DNA of 64,000 bases, from contig NZ_ARYH01000001.1 in the NCBI RefSeq assembly GCF_000685235.1, forward strand, positions 1,922,001 through 1,986,000. Reading direction: 5' to 3'. Shown in pieces: positions 53,389 to 62,475 of the stretch. Both the position numbers and the translations under genes were made by a program. The notes below the pieces were generated by a model. That model was given only the letters and a program-made list of their open reading frames with translations, made no database searches and had not been told where the DNA came from. The DNA is from Hyphomonas adhaerens MHS-3. GTDB taxonomy: Bacteria > Pseudomonadota > Alphaproteobacteria > Caulobacterales > Hyphomonadaceae. Position 1 is the first letter of the stretch; every line of letters begins with the position of its first letter.

Positions 53389-54522
53389 CTAGAGGTCCAG
53401 CGCCATCTGGCCGCCCGGCTGAACCGGCGGGGCGAACAGATCCGTGCGCAGGGACGGACGGGCATTGCCGAGGCCGAGCCGCTTTGTTGCCCGGGCGAAG
53501 CGTTTCGCGATCAGGTCCGCCACCGGGCCGCGCCCGCGCATACGCTCGTTCCAGCGGGCGTCGTAATCCTTGCCGCCGCGCATGTCGCGCATGGTGTTGA
53601 TCACCTTTGCGGCCCGGTCGGGCACATGCTGGACCAGCCATTCATGGAACAGGTCCTTGATCTCGTGCGGCAGGCGCAGCAGCACATAGCCCGCGCCGCC
53701 TGCGCCATGGGCGGCGGCAGCTTCCAGCAGGGCCTCGATCTCATGATCGTTCAGCGCCGGGATGACCGGCGCCGTCATCACGGTGACCGGAATGCCCGCC
53801 TCGCTGAGGGCGCGCACCGTTTCCAGCCGCCGCTGCGGCGTGGCGGCGCGCGGCTCCATCTTGCGGGAAAGCGCGCGGTCCAGCGTTGTGATCGACACGC
53901 CGGCCCGGACCAGGCCTTTTTCGGCCATGGGGGCCAGCAGGTCGATGTCGCGCTGGATCAGGGCGGATTTCGTCAGCAGGCTGACAGGGTGGTTGTGCGC
54001 CGCCAGCATTTCCAGCACCTGCCGGGTCATCTTGTAGGTTCGTTCGATCGGCTGGTAGGCGTCGGTGTTCATGCCCAGCGCGATGGGGCGGCAGACATAG
54101 CCGGGGCGGGAAAGTTCCCATTCCAGCTGCCGGATCGCATTGGTCTTGTAGAAAAGCCGGCTTTCGAAATCGAGACCGGCGGACAGCCCGTGGAAGGCAT
54201 GGCTGGGCCGGGCAAAGCAATAGATGCAGCCATGCTCGCAGCCGCGATAGGGGTTGATCGTCCGGTCGAAGGAAATGTCGGGCGAGCGGTTGAAGGTGAT
54301 CACCGTCCGCGCCGTTTCCGGCATCACCAGCGTCTCGATCCGGGCGGCATCCTGTTCGATCGTGTCCCAGCCATCATCGAAGGCGAAGCGGGTCTCTTTC
54401 TCGAACCGTCCGGTCTGGTTCGAGACAGCCCCCCGTCCGCGCTGTGTGGCGCGTTCGGTGGCGGCCTGTGTGTCGATCAGGCTGACACGGCCTTTGGGGG
54501 AGAGTTTCTGTCCGGTGCGCAT
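53389..54522 (-). CDS. PA0069-type radical SAM protein (SplB-like)
   Basis: A 377-residue radical SAM enzyme. The cluster motif CxxxCxYC is in GCEHGCIYCFARP. It belongs to the PA0069/SplB-like group, which is common and poorly characterised; spore-photoproduct-lyase-like repair or tRNA-related roles have been suggested but are unproven. An N-terminal basic extension before the motif (about residues 1-45) is usual in the group. It converges with DUF779 and has the BLUF gene behind it. Confidence 0.88.
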   Translation of the reverse strand: MRTGQKLSPKGRVSLIDTQAATERATQRGRGAVSNQTGRFEKETRFAFDDGWDTIEQDAARIETLVMPETARTVITFNRSPDISFDRTINPYRGCEHGCIYCFARPSHAFHGLSAGLDFESRLFYKTNAIRQLEWELSRPGYVCRPIALGMNTDAYQPIERTYKMTRQVLEMLAAHNHPVSLLTKSALIQRDIDLLAPMAEKGLVRAGVSITTLDRALSRKMEPRAATPQRRLETVRALSEAGIPVTVMTAPVIPALNDHEIEALLEAAAAHGAGGAGYVLLRLPHEIKDLFHEWLVQHVPDRAAKVINTMRDMRGGKDYDARWNERMRGRGPVADLIAKRFARATKRLGLGNARPSLRTDLFAPPVQPGGQMALDL

Positions 54523-54607
54523 GCTGGCAGAAGGCCACGCAGATCAGAACAAATCAAGAACAAAATTGGCAGAAGGACGTCGTTTCCTGTGGATGGGCCG
54601 GGCGCGT

Positions 54608-55012
54608 TCAGCCCTTCAGCGTGTCGAAATTTCCGAAGATGCGCGACAGGTGTTCCGGCATGGGCCGGTCGGTCACGTCAGAGAAGTCGGTGCCGTCCCC
54701 AAAGCCGGGATTGGCCGTCGACGGTCTTGCCTTGAGCTGCATGGACCAGTCCGGGAAGACCCGCTCATCTGCCGGTTCCTGCAGGACGGTGACCACCGAT
54801 GTGTGGCGCGAATCCCGGACGATGCGGTTGAAAATCTCCATCACGTCGCGCTGCTCGCCTTCGAGCATCTGCAGGAAATTCAGCCCATTGAACAGCAGGA
54901 CGCCCGTCATGCCGCGTTGGGCATTGGCCGTTGTCGCCTGCTCCAGGATGTTTGCGAGATCAGTCTCTGCCAGACCGAATTTGGCCGTGCTGACATAAAT
55001 AAGCCGGAACAT
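54608..55012 (-). CDS. BLUF-domain blue-light photosensor (stand-alone)
   Basis: A 134-residue protein that is essentially only a BLUF domain (FAD-binding, blue light). The photocycle residues Tyr6 (LIYVS) and Gln48 (FLQMLEGE) are present, and Trp89 with Met91 (FPDWSMQL) match the semi-conserved pair. There is no output domain; the last 30 residues are an acidic tail. Single-domain BLUF proteins signal by contact with a partner, which is not apparent here. The start at 55012 is chosen over a longer frame because it starts at the beta-1 strand. Confidence 0.9.
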   Translation of the reverse strand: MFRLIYVSTAKFGLAETDLANILEQATTANAQRGMTGVLLFNGLNFLQMLEGEQRDVMEIFNRIVRDSRHTSVVTVLQEPADERVFPDWSMQLKARPSTANPGFGDGTDFSDVTDRPMPEHLSRIFGNFDTLKG

Positions 55013-55087
55013 GTAAGCCCTTGATCTGTATGGCCTTCGGCCGGGTTGCCAGACTGGCAAATCTTAGGCGCAGTTTTTGCGGCTCCG

Positions 55088-55693
55088 TCAAGCGTGATCC
55101 CTGCGGTTCCAGGCGCGCCAGTCGCTCAGCTGGTCGATGTCCATCAGCATGGGCAACAGGCCGATATTCGCGTGGCCGGGCAGGTTCGACCACACATCCT
55201 GCATCGCGTGCGGGCCGGACCAGCGCACGTTCCGGAAGGGCGAATGGGTCCGCGCGCTTTTGTTGATGCCGAACAGCCAGAAGCCGCCATCCTCGGCCGG
55301 GCCAAAGATCGCGTCATGCCGGGCCAGCAGGCGGACCGCCTGGCGCAGCAGCGCGGCCGAAACGTCCGGCGCGTCGGTTCCGATGAACAGGACCGGGCCG
55401 GGCGGCGCTTCGTTCAGCCCCTTTTCCAGCCGTTCCGTCAGCGTGCCCTCGCCCTGGCTGCGGCGTGGCAGGTGGGCTGGCCATCCTGTCGTGGTGACAG
55501 CACGCAGCGCGCTGTCCGGCGCGGCATAGATGATCGTGTCACAGCCGGACTGCAGGGCCGCGCGAAAGGTGCGCGCCTGGGTGAAGCCGGCGATGCGCCG
55601 GGCGGCCGCTGGCCCGATGCCTTTGGCCAGCCTTGTCTTGGACAGGCCGATGCGCGGCGGCTTGGCGAAAACGAGAAGAGTTGGACGTCCCAT
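55088..55693 (-). CDS. TIGR04282-type glycosyltransferase A (DUF2064)
   Basis: A 201-residue nucleotide-sugar-transferase-like protein, recognised by LLVFAKPPRIGLSKTRLA at the N-terminus, an internal GPVLFIGTDAPDVSAALL and DAIFGPAEDGGFWLFG. The family (TIGR04282) normally sits beside a GT2 of TIGR04283, which is present here at 56311 but separated by another gene. The substrate is unknown. It begins 75 bases upstream of the next lipoprotein gene on the opposite strand. Confidence 0.85.
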   Translation of the reverse strand: MGRPTLLVFAKPPRIGLSKTRLAKGIGPAAARRIAGFTQARTFRAALQSGCDTIIYAAPDSALRAVTTTGWPAHLPRRSQGEGTLTERLEKGLNEAPPGPVLFIGTDAPDVSAALLRQAVRLLARHDAIFGPAEDGGFWLFGINKSARTHSPFRNVRWSGPHAMQDVWSNLPGHANIGLLPMLMDIDQLSDWRAWNRRDHA

Positions 55694-55768
55694 GCCAATG
55701 CCTTACTTTCGTCTGGTGCCCGGCGAAAGATGGTGAAATCAAATCCGGGCCAAAAAGGAGGTCTTCTC

Positions 55769-56314
55769 ATGCAACGCCTGATCAGCACTTTGGCGATAGG
55801 GGCTGCGGCGTTCCTGTCTGCCTGTTTCATGAGCGACACGCCATTTATCCCCGAGGGCGAGGCAGTCCGCCTTGATGAGGCCTCCACGATCCTTGTCTGC
55901 AGCGCCGCGGATGATTGCGCTCGCACCGTCCCCAACCGGGGCAACAAGGGCTACCTGATGATGCCGCCCCCGGATGAGGATGACGGGCCGGTCGGCATCC
56001 GTTTCGCGCCGCTCATGGAGACAGAAATGGGGCCGGTCTGGCTGGCCGAGGTCAAAATGGTGGAAGACGATGAGACGGCCTATGTCGTCAGCGTCGCCCG
56101 CCGCGCGCCGGAATTCGATGTGGACGGCGTGAAGGCGTTCGATATCGAACTGCCCTGGTGCGACGATGTCAGCGAGGCAGAACGCGAGGCGTATGGGATC
56201 GAAAAGCTCGACTCCTACACCTGCGGCCTGCCGACCAAGGCTTCGCTTGCGGATTACCTGCGCGCCTCGCACAAGGTCTATTTCGACGATCCGGTCTGGT
56301 GGGACGGCGACTAG
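55769..56314 (+). CDS. Unknown lipoprotein
   Basis: A 181-residue protein with a clear lipoprotein signal: MQRLISTLAIGAAAFLSAC with Cys19 in the box LSAC. The mature part is acidic with four more cysteines (CSAADDC, CDD, CGL), and I do not recognise it. A strong AAGGAGG ribosome site stands nine bases before the ATG at 55769. It sits between the two glycosyltransferase genes on the opposite strand, and its last four bases overlap the end of the GT2. Confidence 0.75.
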   Translation: MQRLISTLAIGAAAFLSACFMSDTPFIPEGEAVRLDEASTILVCSAADDCARTVPNRGNKGYLMMPPPDEDDGPVGIRFAPLMETEMGPVWLAEVKMVEDDETAYVVSVARRAPEFDVDGVKAFDIELPWCDDVSEAEREAYGIEKLDSYTCGLPTKASLADYLRASHKVYFDDPVWWDGD

Positions 56315-56994
56315 GTGTAGCGCTTCGCCAGCGCGTCCGGGCTGGCCCCCAGCAGGAAACGGGCGAGCAGGGCCGCATTGTGCCATGACCGCTTGCGCCA
56401 GCCGTCGCGCTCATATTTGGCGGCGGAGGTGCGTGCCTCGGCATTCAGCTGGACGAGACGCCGCTTGCCGATGGCGCGGACGATCATCACATCCTCCATC
56501 AGCGGGACGTCCTGATAACCGCCGACCTCATCATAAAGTTTCCGGCTGATCAGCAGCCCCTGATCGCCATAGGGCAGGCCCAGCATCCGGGCGCGGCGGT
56601 TGGCGCGTTTCTCCAAAGTCCGGGCCGCGCGCGCATCGGACCGGAAACGCAGCTCGAAGAACGCGGCATGGTCCGGTTTAGTCATGACATGATCGCCTGT
56701 GCGCTCGGCCCAGTCACGGGAAAGCGCGGTATCGGCATGCAGAAACAGTAGCCAGTCACCCCGCGCGGCGGCCGCTCCGGCAGCCAGCTGCGCCCCACGT
56801 CCGCGTGCGCCGGTGACCAGATTGGCCCCCATCGCCCCCGCGATTTTCGGCGTCGCATCCTCAGACCCGCCATCGGCCACGACGACCTCCCGGATCAGCC
56901 CGGCCTCCAGCCCCGGCATCAGGCTTTCCAGGCACAGCGGCAGTTCGGCCTCCGCGTTCAGCGTCGGAATGACAATGGACAGGGGGGCAGGCAT
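56311..56994 (-). CDS. TIGR04283-type family 2 glycosyltransferase
   Basis: A 227-residue family-2 glycosyltransferase. The nucleotide-sugar fold starts SIVIPTLNAEAELP, has VVVADGGSEDATPK (DxD-like DGGS), a GRGAQLAAG loop and LLFLHADTALS with the metal-binding DxD, and YGDQGLLISRKLYDEVGGY in the C-terminal half. The ATG start at 56994 overlaps the stop of the uracil-DNA glycosylase (TGATG), so the two are coupled. The acceptor is unknown. Confidence 0.9.
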   Translation of the reverse strand: MPAPLSIVIPTLNAEAELPLCLESLMPGLEAGLIREVVVADGGSEDATPKIAGAMGANLVTGARGRGAQLAAGAAAARGDWLLFLHADTALSRDWAERTGDHVMTKPDHAAFFELRFRSDARAARTLEKRANRRARMLGLPYGDQGLLISRKLYDEVGGYQDVPLMEDVMIVRAIGKRRLVQLNAEARTSAAKYERDGWRKRSWHNAALLARFLLGASPDALAKRYT

Positions 56995-57779
56995 CAGCCG
57001 CCCAGCTCGCCGAGGCGCTGCTCCACCAGCTGCAAATCCCGCCACGCGCGGCTCTTTTCCTGCGGGCGGCGCAGCAGGTAGGCCGGGTGCAGCAGCGGAA
57101 TCAGCGGCACCGAATAGCCGCCGGCCGTGGTGAACACATGTTCGGAGCCGCGCAGGCGCATGATGCCGTCCTGCGTGTCCAGCAGGGCCTTGGCCGGGAC
57201 ACCGCCAGCCGCGACGATCAGCTTCGGCTGGTTCAGCTCGATCATCCGGTCGACGAAGGGGCGGCAGACGTCCAGCTCTTCCTGGTCGGGGTTCCGGTTG
57301 CCGGGCGGGCGCCAGTAATTGACGTTGGTGATGAAGGCGTTGGCCTGGCGGGTCCGCTCGATGGCGGCCAGCATCCGGTCCAACAGCTGCCCCGCCTTGC
57401 CGACAAAAGGCAGGCCGCGCCGGTCCTCCTCCGCGCCGGGGCCTTCGCCGATCACCATCAGGCTGGCGCCCTCGGTGCCGTCATAGACCACGGTTGAGTG
57501 CGCCGCGGCCTTGAGCGGGCTGCCCTCGAACGATTCGATCACCGCCTTAAGGGCGTCCAGAGTGTCGCACCCTGCGGCCTGTGAGCGGGCCTCATCGACC
57601 CAATTGGTGGGTTTCCGGCGGCGCTGGCGAACAGGTGCAGATTGCTGCGGTGCAGCAGAACCTGTTGATTCTGCAGCCTTCAGGAGGGCATCGACGCGGG
57701 CGTGATCCACGTCCACGCCCATCTCCTCCCACCAGTCAGTGAGGGCATCGATGGCAGTGATTGACGCAGGGGCGGGCAT
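56994..57779 (-). CDS. Family 4 (type IV-like) uracil-DNA glycosylase
   Basis: A 261-residue uracil-DNA glycosylase of the family-4 type. Motifs are GEGPGAEED (motif 1, uracil-binding), PFVGKAGQLLDRML, WRPPGNRNP and LLHPAYLLRRP (motif 2). Family 4 has a 4Fe-4S cluster held by four cysteines, but only two Cys are present here (residues around 70 and 167), so a normal cluster is doubtful. The N-terminal 60 residues are polar and Ala/Gln-rich. It removes uracil from DNA if active. Confidence 0.85.
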   Translation of the reverse strand: MPAPASITAIDALTDWWEEMGVDVDHARVDALLKAAESTGSAAPQQSAPVRQRRRKPTNWVDEARSQAAGCDTLDALKAVIESFEGSPLKAAAHSTVVYDGTEGASLMVIGEGPGAEEDRRGLPFVGKAGQLLDRMLAAIERTRQANAFITNVNYWRPPGNRNPDQEELDVCRPFVDRMIELNQPKLIVAAGGVPAKALLDTQDGIMRLRGSEHVFTTAGGYSVPLIPLLHPAYLLRRPQEKSRAWRDLQLVEQRLGELGG

Positions 57780-57872
57780 TCAGAAGCTCTGGACCTTCGC
57801 GGCAGACATTGTAAGTGCTTAACTAATTGCAGATATGGGCGGCAACTCTAAGGCCGAAGCGAGGAGAAACCA

Positions 57873-59555
57873 ATGGCGGATGACGCTATGGAACGGGAAT
57901 CGATGGAGTTCGACCTGGTGATCGTGGGCGGGGGCCCGTCCGGTCTGTCAGCCGCCATCAGGTTTAAACAACTGGCGAACGAGGCAGGCGAAGACCTGTC
58001 TGTCGTGGTTCTGGAAAAAGGCGGCGAGATCGGCGCGCACATCTTGTCGGGTGTCGTGATGGATCCGGTCGGCCTGGACAAGCTGATCCCCGATTGGCGC
58101 ACACGTGACGACCGTCCGCTGAAAACGGAAGTCTCCGCCGACAAATTCATGTTCCTCGGCCCGGAAGGCGTTGCAGACATTTCCTGGCTGCCGATGCCGG
58201 GCTTCATGAAGAACCACGGCAACTATACCGGCTCGCTCGCGAACGTGACCCGCTGGCTGGGCCAGGAAGCCGAGAATCTCGGCGTGGAAGTCTTTCCGGG
58301 CTTTGCCGCCTCTGAAGTCGTTTACGGCGAAGACGGCCGCGTGAAAGGCGTCGTCTCCGGCGTCATGGGCATCGCCGCTGACGGCAGCCACAAGGGCGAC
58401 TACCAGCCGGGCATGGAACTGTTGGGCAAATATGTCCTGTTCGCTGAAGGCGCCCGCGGCTCGCTCACCAAGGAATTGATCGCGAAGTTCAATCTCGATG
58501 AAGGCCGCGATCCGCAGAAGTTCGGCATTGGCCTGAAAGAGCTGTGGTCCGTGCCGGAAGAGCAGTTCCGGGAAGGCTATGTCCAGCACACGATGGGCTG
58601 GCCGCTCGACAACAAGACCGGCGGCGGCAGCTTCCTCTATCACTTCCGCGACAATGGCGAGCCGTTCATCTCGGTCGGCTTCGTGGTTCACCTGAACTAC
58701 GCCAATCCGTACATTTCGCCGTATCAGGAATTCCAGCGCTTCAAGCACCATCCGGCTGTGCTGCCGCATCTCGAAGGCGGCAAGCGGGTGGCTTATGGCG
58801 CCCGTGCGATCACCGAGGGCGGCTTCCAGTCCGTTCCGAAGCTGGCCTTCCCGGGCGGCGCGCTGATCGGTTGCGGCGCCGGCTTCGTCAACGTGCCGCG
58901 CATCAAGGGCAGCCACAACGCTATCCTGACCGGCATGATGGGCGCTGAAGCGGCCTTTACCGCCATCAAGGACGGCCGTCAGGGCGACACGCTGGAAAGC
59001 TATGAAGACGCTTACGCCCAGTCTTCGGTCTACAAGGAGCTGAAGACGGTCCGGAACGTGAAGCCGCTTTGGTCGAAACTCGGCACCGTCATCGGCATCC
59101 CGATGGGCGGCATCGAAATGTGGATCTCCAGCCTGTTTGGTGGCTTCTCCTTCTTCGGCACGCTGAAGCACGGCAAGTCGGATGCGAAATCGCTGCAGCC
59201 GGCCAAGAACTTCAAGCCGATCGACTATCCGAAACCTGATGGCGTGATCAGCTTCGACAAGCTCACCAACGTCTCCTTCACCAACACATTCCACGAGGAA
59301 GACCAGCCGGTGCACCTGAAGGTCGCTGACCTCGCCCTGCAGAAATCTTCCGAGCACGATGTCTTTGACGGCCCGTCGGCACGTTACTGCCCGGCAGGCG
59401 TGTATGAGTGGATCGAGGAAGGCGGCGAGCTGAAGTTCCAGATCAACTCGCAGAACTGCATCCACTGCAAGACCTGCGATATCAAGGATCCGAACCAGAA
59501 CATCAACTGGACCGTGCCGGAAGGTGGCGGCGGACCGGCTTACCCGAACATGTGA
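57873..59555 (+). CDS. Electron transfer flavoprotein-ubiquinone oxidoreductase
   Basis: A 560-residue membrane-associated flavoprotein that passes electrons from ETF (fatty-acid and amino-acid oxidation) to the quinone pool. The FAD-binding GGGPSGLSAAIR near residues 17-28 and the C-terminal 4Fe-4S site with CPAGVYEW and NCIHCKTCDIKDPNQNINWTVPEGGGGP show the family. Length is normal. The gene is alone on this stretch; a terminator follows, and the ETF subunit genes are not in the window. Confidence 0.96.
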   Translation: MADDAMERESMEFDLVIVGGGPSGLSAAIRFKQLANEAGEDLSVVVLEKGGEIGAHILSGVVMDPVGLDKLIPDWRTRDDRPLKTEVSADKFMFLGPEGVADISWLPMPGFMKNHGNYTGSLANVTRWLGQEAENLGVEVFPGFAASEVVYGEDGRVKGVVSGVMGIAADGSHKGDYQPGMELLGKYVLFAEGARGSLTKELIAKFNLDEGRDPQKFGIGLKELWSVPEEQFREGYVQHTMGWPLDNKTGGGSFLYHFRDNGEPFISVGFVVHLNYANPYISPYQEFQRFKHHPAVLPHLEGGKRVAYGARAITEGGFQSVPKLAFPGGALIGCGAGFVNVPRIKGSHNAILTGMMGAEAAFTAIKDGRQGDTLESYEDAYAQSSVYKELKTVRNVKPLWSKLGTVIGIPMGGIEMWISSLFGGFSFFGTLKHGKSDAKSLQPAKNFKPIDYPKPDGVISFDKLTNVSFTNTFHEEDQPVHLKVADLALQKSSEHDVFDGPSARYCPAGVYEWIEEGGELKFQINSQNCIHCKTCDIKDPNQNINWTVPEGGGGPAYPNM

Positions 59556-59581
59556 TTGGACCGTTACCGGCGAACATGATG

Positions 59582-59620
59582 CAGCCCGTTCCTTAACTGG
59601 AACGGGCTGTTCCGCTTTTT
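59582..59620 (+). terminator. Rho-independent terminator after the ETF-quinone oxidoreductase gene
   Basis: A 10-bp stem AGCCCGTTCC (59583-59592) / GGAACGGGCT (59599-59608) with a TTAACT loop is followed by TCCGCTTTTT, 28 bases past the stop. Confidence 0.85.
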
Positions 59621-59652
59621 GCATCGCGGAATGAAAACGGTAGGGGACGATC

Positions 59653-60333
59653 ATGGAGTTGGGCAGGCGTTTGCTGGCGGAATTTCTGGGGTCGGCCATG
59701 CTGGCGGGCGTGGTGATCGGATCCGGCATTCTCGCCGTGACAGTGAGTTCCGGAAACGACGGCGTCGCCCTGCTCGGGAATACCGCTGCTACAGCGGCAA
59801 TCCTCTGGGTGCTGGTGGCGACACTCGGCCCGGTTTCCGGTGCCCATTTCAATCCGGCTGTCACGCTCGCTTTTGCGGTGCGCCGAGAGATCTCAGCGCC
59901 GATGGCACTGGTCTATATCGTCGTCCAGATTATTGGCTGCGTCGCCGGCGCCTTGCTCGCCCACGGCATGTTCGAGCTGCCGCTGATCCAGGTTGCAATG
60001 ACCGACCGGTCCGGGCCAGCAAAGATGCTGTCCGAAGGTGTGGCGACATTTGCACTCGTTTTCGCCATTTTCGGCACGATCCGGTTCGCACCGAAAGCTG
60101 TCCCGGCGGCGGTCGCGCTGGTGATTGCGGCGGGATACTGGTGGACGGCATCGACGAGCTTCGCAAACCCCGCAATCACGATCGCACGGTCCCTGTCCGA
60201 CACCTTCGCCGGTGTCCGGCCGGCCGATGTCCCCGGTTTCCTTGTCGCGCAGTTCTTCGGGGCATGTCTGGCCACGGCAGCGTGCCTGGTCCTGTTTGTG
60301 CCGGTCAGGGAAGCCGCAGAAGCTGCAGATTAA
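59653..60333 (+). CDS. Aquaporin/MIP family channel
   Basis: A 226-residue major intrinsic protein with six membrane segments and both half-helix signatures: NPA at residues 67-69 (HFNPAVTL) and 172-174 (SFANPAITIARS), with Arg179 of the selectivity filter following the second. The AQP/GlpF choice is not certain from sequence; the second loop lacks the Asp residue typical of glycerol facilitators, so water is the more likely solute. It follows the terminator of the previous gene. Confidence 0.92.
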   Translation: MELGRRLLAEFLGSAMLAGVVIGSGILAVTVSSGNDGVALLGNTAATAAILWVLVATLGPVSGAHFNPAVTLAFAVRREISAPMALVYIVVQIIGCVAGALLAHGMFELPLIQVAMTDRSGPAKMLSEGVATFALVFAIFGTIRFAPKAVPAAVALVIAAGYWWTASTSFANPAITIARSLSDTFAGVRPADVPGFLVAQFFGACLATAACLVLFVPVREAAEAAD

Positions 60334-60349
60334 TCGCCTGTTTATGAAC

Positions 60350-60368
60350 AAGGCAGCAAACCTGCCTT
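60350..60368. other. Short hairpin before the TPR gene
   Basis: AAGGCAG and CTGCCTT pair perfectly around a CAAAC loop between the aquaporin stop and the TPR gene. No T-run follows, so it is at best a weak terminator or mRNA-stability element. Confidence 0.25.
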
Positions 60369-60450
60369 ATTCACCATGTGGCCGCCTTGCTCTTGCCCTG
60401 CGGGGCTGCTTCACTCGGAACAATTAGTGAAGCTGGAGACCCGAGAGTCC

Positions 60451-62388
60451 ATGCGCCTGAAGAATTCTGTAGCGGCAAGTGCGCTTGCCCTCTCATTTTG
60501 CCTGACCGTTTCTCTGGGCGCGTGCACCTCTGCGCCGGTGACCGAGGTCGTCGAGAACCAGCCTGAAGACATCGCCATCGCGGAAACCTATTCGGGCCTG
60601 TCCCAGGCGGCGCGTGACACATCCGTGCTGGATGCCCGTGGCAAGCCGGTCGGGCCGGATGCTTACGCCGTTCCCTCCGATGCCGTGAAGGCCGGAGACA
60701 TGGCGGCCTTCATCACCATGACCCGTAATCTGGACATGGAAGACCGCGATGCCAGCCCGCTGTTCGATGCGTTCATTGCGCTGGACGAGGCCGCCGCCGG
60801 AAAATTCGAAGACGCCCGGCAGACACTCGCGGACGCCAGTGCGCGGTCGGGAGAGGCGGGTGAAACCAGCTTCTACATCTATCTCGACGCCTGGCTGCTC
60901 GCCCTGGAAGGCGACGCGGACGAGGCCATCAACCGGCATCGCGGCGCTGCCGGCGGTATGCCTGGCCTGACGGGCGATCTCTCGCTGGCGGCGATGCTGG
61001 ATGCCCTCGGCCGGCCAGAGCAGGCGCTTGCGGTCTATGAGGCGATGACGCCGTCCAAGATCGAAGCGCCGGAACATCAGTTCGATCCCAAGGGCCTTCT
61101 CTACAGCCACATCCGCACGGTGATCTCCCGGCACGCGCTGCTGCTTCAGCGGCTGGGCCGGATCGATGAGGCCAAGGCCGTTTACCAGAAGCTGGCAGAT
61201 GCCGAACCGGAAGAAGCAATCAGTTATGCCGCGGCGATGGACAGTCTGGAGACCGGCAAAAATCTCCGGAACCAGCCCCAGACGGTCGCCGAAGCGTTCA
61301 GCCAGTCCCTCTCGGATGTTTCCCGAGCGCTTCAGGAACAACGGATTATCCGCCGGATCATGATGGGGGGCCGCGTCGAGGGCTTCGATGACCAGCGGTC
61401 TGCCTTCGATCAGGTTGCCTTGCTGATCTCTCCGGAAAACGAAGACCTGCGGTCGGGCATTATCGACGAAATGTACGCCAGCGCCCTTTATGACGGCGTG
61501 GCCCATGTCGCCAATTCGGCGCCGGAAGCGACCGCGGCCCTGCAGATTGCTGCGGCGCAGGCCAAGCTGATGTCGGGCAAGGAAGACGACGCGCGGGCGG
61601 CGATCGACCGGGCGCTCAGCCTCACCGATGAAGATGACCGGCTATCGACGCTGTATGGCGCGCTTCAGCTGCACTCGCGGATGAATGACGAGAAAGCATC
61701 GCGGACGCTGATCCAGGAAGTCATCGCCATGTCTGAGAATCCGGCGGAAAAGGCCGCCGCGCATGGACTGGCCACCGACATCTACAACCAGTTCGGCGAT
61801 TCCCAGCAGGCTGTGGAACATGCCGAGCAGGCGCGCGATCTGGATGATACGCACGATCGCCGCGTCGTTCTGGCGGATGCGCTTGGCCGGAACGGCCAGA
61901 TCAATGAAGCGCTCGCCATCCTGCGGACCGAGCGCCTGTCCCGCCCGAACGACCCGTACATGCTGAACACGCTCGGCTACTTCCTGATCGAACGGACCGA
62001 CAAGCTGGAAGAAGGCTTCAAGGTATTGAGCCGTGCCCGCGCCATGGCGGAGCGTGATCCCTATATCGCGGATTCGCTCGGCTGGGCCTATTTCAAGCTG
62101 GGCCACCTCAGCGAGGCCAAGCGTCTGATCGAGCTGGCCCGCAAGGAGCTGGAGCCGCACCAGCATTGGGAAATCGAATACCATCTCGGCGACATCTACT
62201 GGTATCTGGGCGACAAGGAGGATGCGGAAGCGGCCTGGCAGACCGCGCTCGACAACCGTCCGCCCGCCGCGGAAAAGGTGGCCCTGGCTGACCGGCTGGC
62301 AAATGGACTCAACGTCCCGGAGCCGGAACGCAAGGCATTGCCGGATGTGTCGCTGACCGATGGCGAAGTCGGCCGTCAGGACATCTGA
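60451..62388 (+). CDS. Tetratricopeptide-repeat lipoprotein
   Basis: A 645-residue protein with a lipoprotein signal (LTVSLGAC, Cys28) and a long series of TPR-like helical repeats, clearest in the C-terminal half (EQARDLDDTHDRRVVLADALGRNGQINEALAIL and following units up to the end). TPR proteins of this layout act in envelope assembly or secretion as scaffolds. The ATG at 60451 is preferred over a frame start at 60376 because it begins the lipoprotein signal. It precedes the PBP gene by 87 bases, so a peptidoglycan-linked role is possible. Confidence 0.85.
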   Translation: MRLKNSVAASALALSFCLTVSLGACTSAPVTEVVENQPEDIAIAETYSGLSQAARDTSVLDARGKPVGPDAYAVPSDAVKAGDMAAFITMTRNLDMEDRDASPLFDAFIALDEAAAGKFEDARQTLADASARSGEAGETSFYIYLDAWLLALEGDADEAINRHRGAAGGMPGLTGDLSLAAMLDALGRPEQALAVYEAMTPSKIEAPEHQFDPKGLLYSHIRTVISRHALLLQRLGRIDEAKAVYQKLADAEPEEAISYAAAMDSLETGKNLRNQPQTVAEAFSQSLSDVSRALQEQRIIRRIMMGGRVEGFDDQRSAFDQVALLISPENEDLRSGIIDEMYASALYDGVAHVANSAPEATAALQIAAAQAKLMSGKEDDARAAIDRALSLTDEDDRLSTLYGALQLHSRMNDEKASRTLIQEVIAMSENPAEKAAAHGLATDIYNQFGDSQQAVEHAEQARDLDDTHDRRVVLADALGRNGQINEALAILRTERLSRPNDPYMLNTLGYFLIERTDKLEEGFKVLSRARAMAERDPYIADSLGWAYFKLGHLSEAKRLIELARKELEPHQHWEIEYHLGDIYWYLGDKEDAEAAWQTALDNRPPAAEKVALADRLANGLNVPEPERKALPDVSLTDGEVGRQDI

Positions 62389-62475
62389 CACCCGCCTCTT
62401 TCACGTGCCAGCGGCGCGCCTTACTATCGCCTGAAAAGGCTGCGATTCCGTCAGCAGACGGCAGGGAAAGTGTTC

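Noticed and set aside
55046-55768. Long upstream extension of the lipoprotein gene at 55769
   Set aside because: It lies across the opposite-strand glycosyltransferase-family gene, while the ATG at 55769 has a strong ribosome site and a clean lipoprotein signal.
57948-59864. A 638-codon minus-strand frame across the ETF-quinone oxidoreductase
   Set aside because: It is antisense to one of the best-conserved genes in the window and reads as Arg/His/Val-rich sequence with no domain, so it is an overlap artefact.
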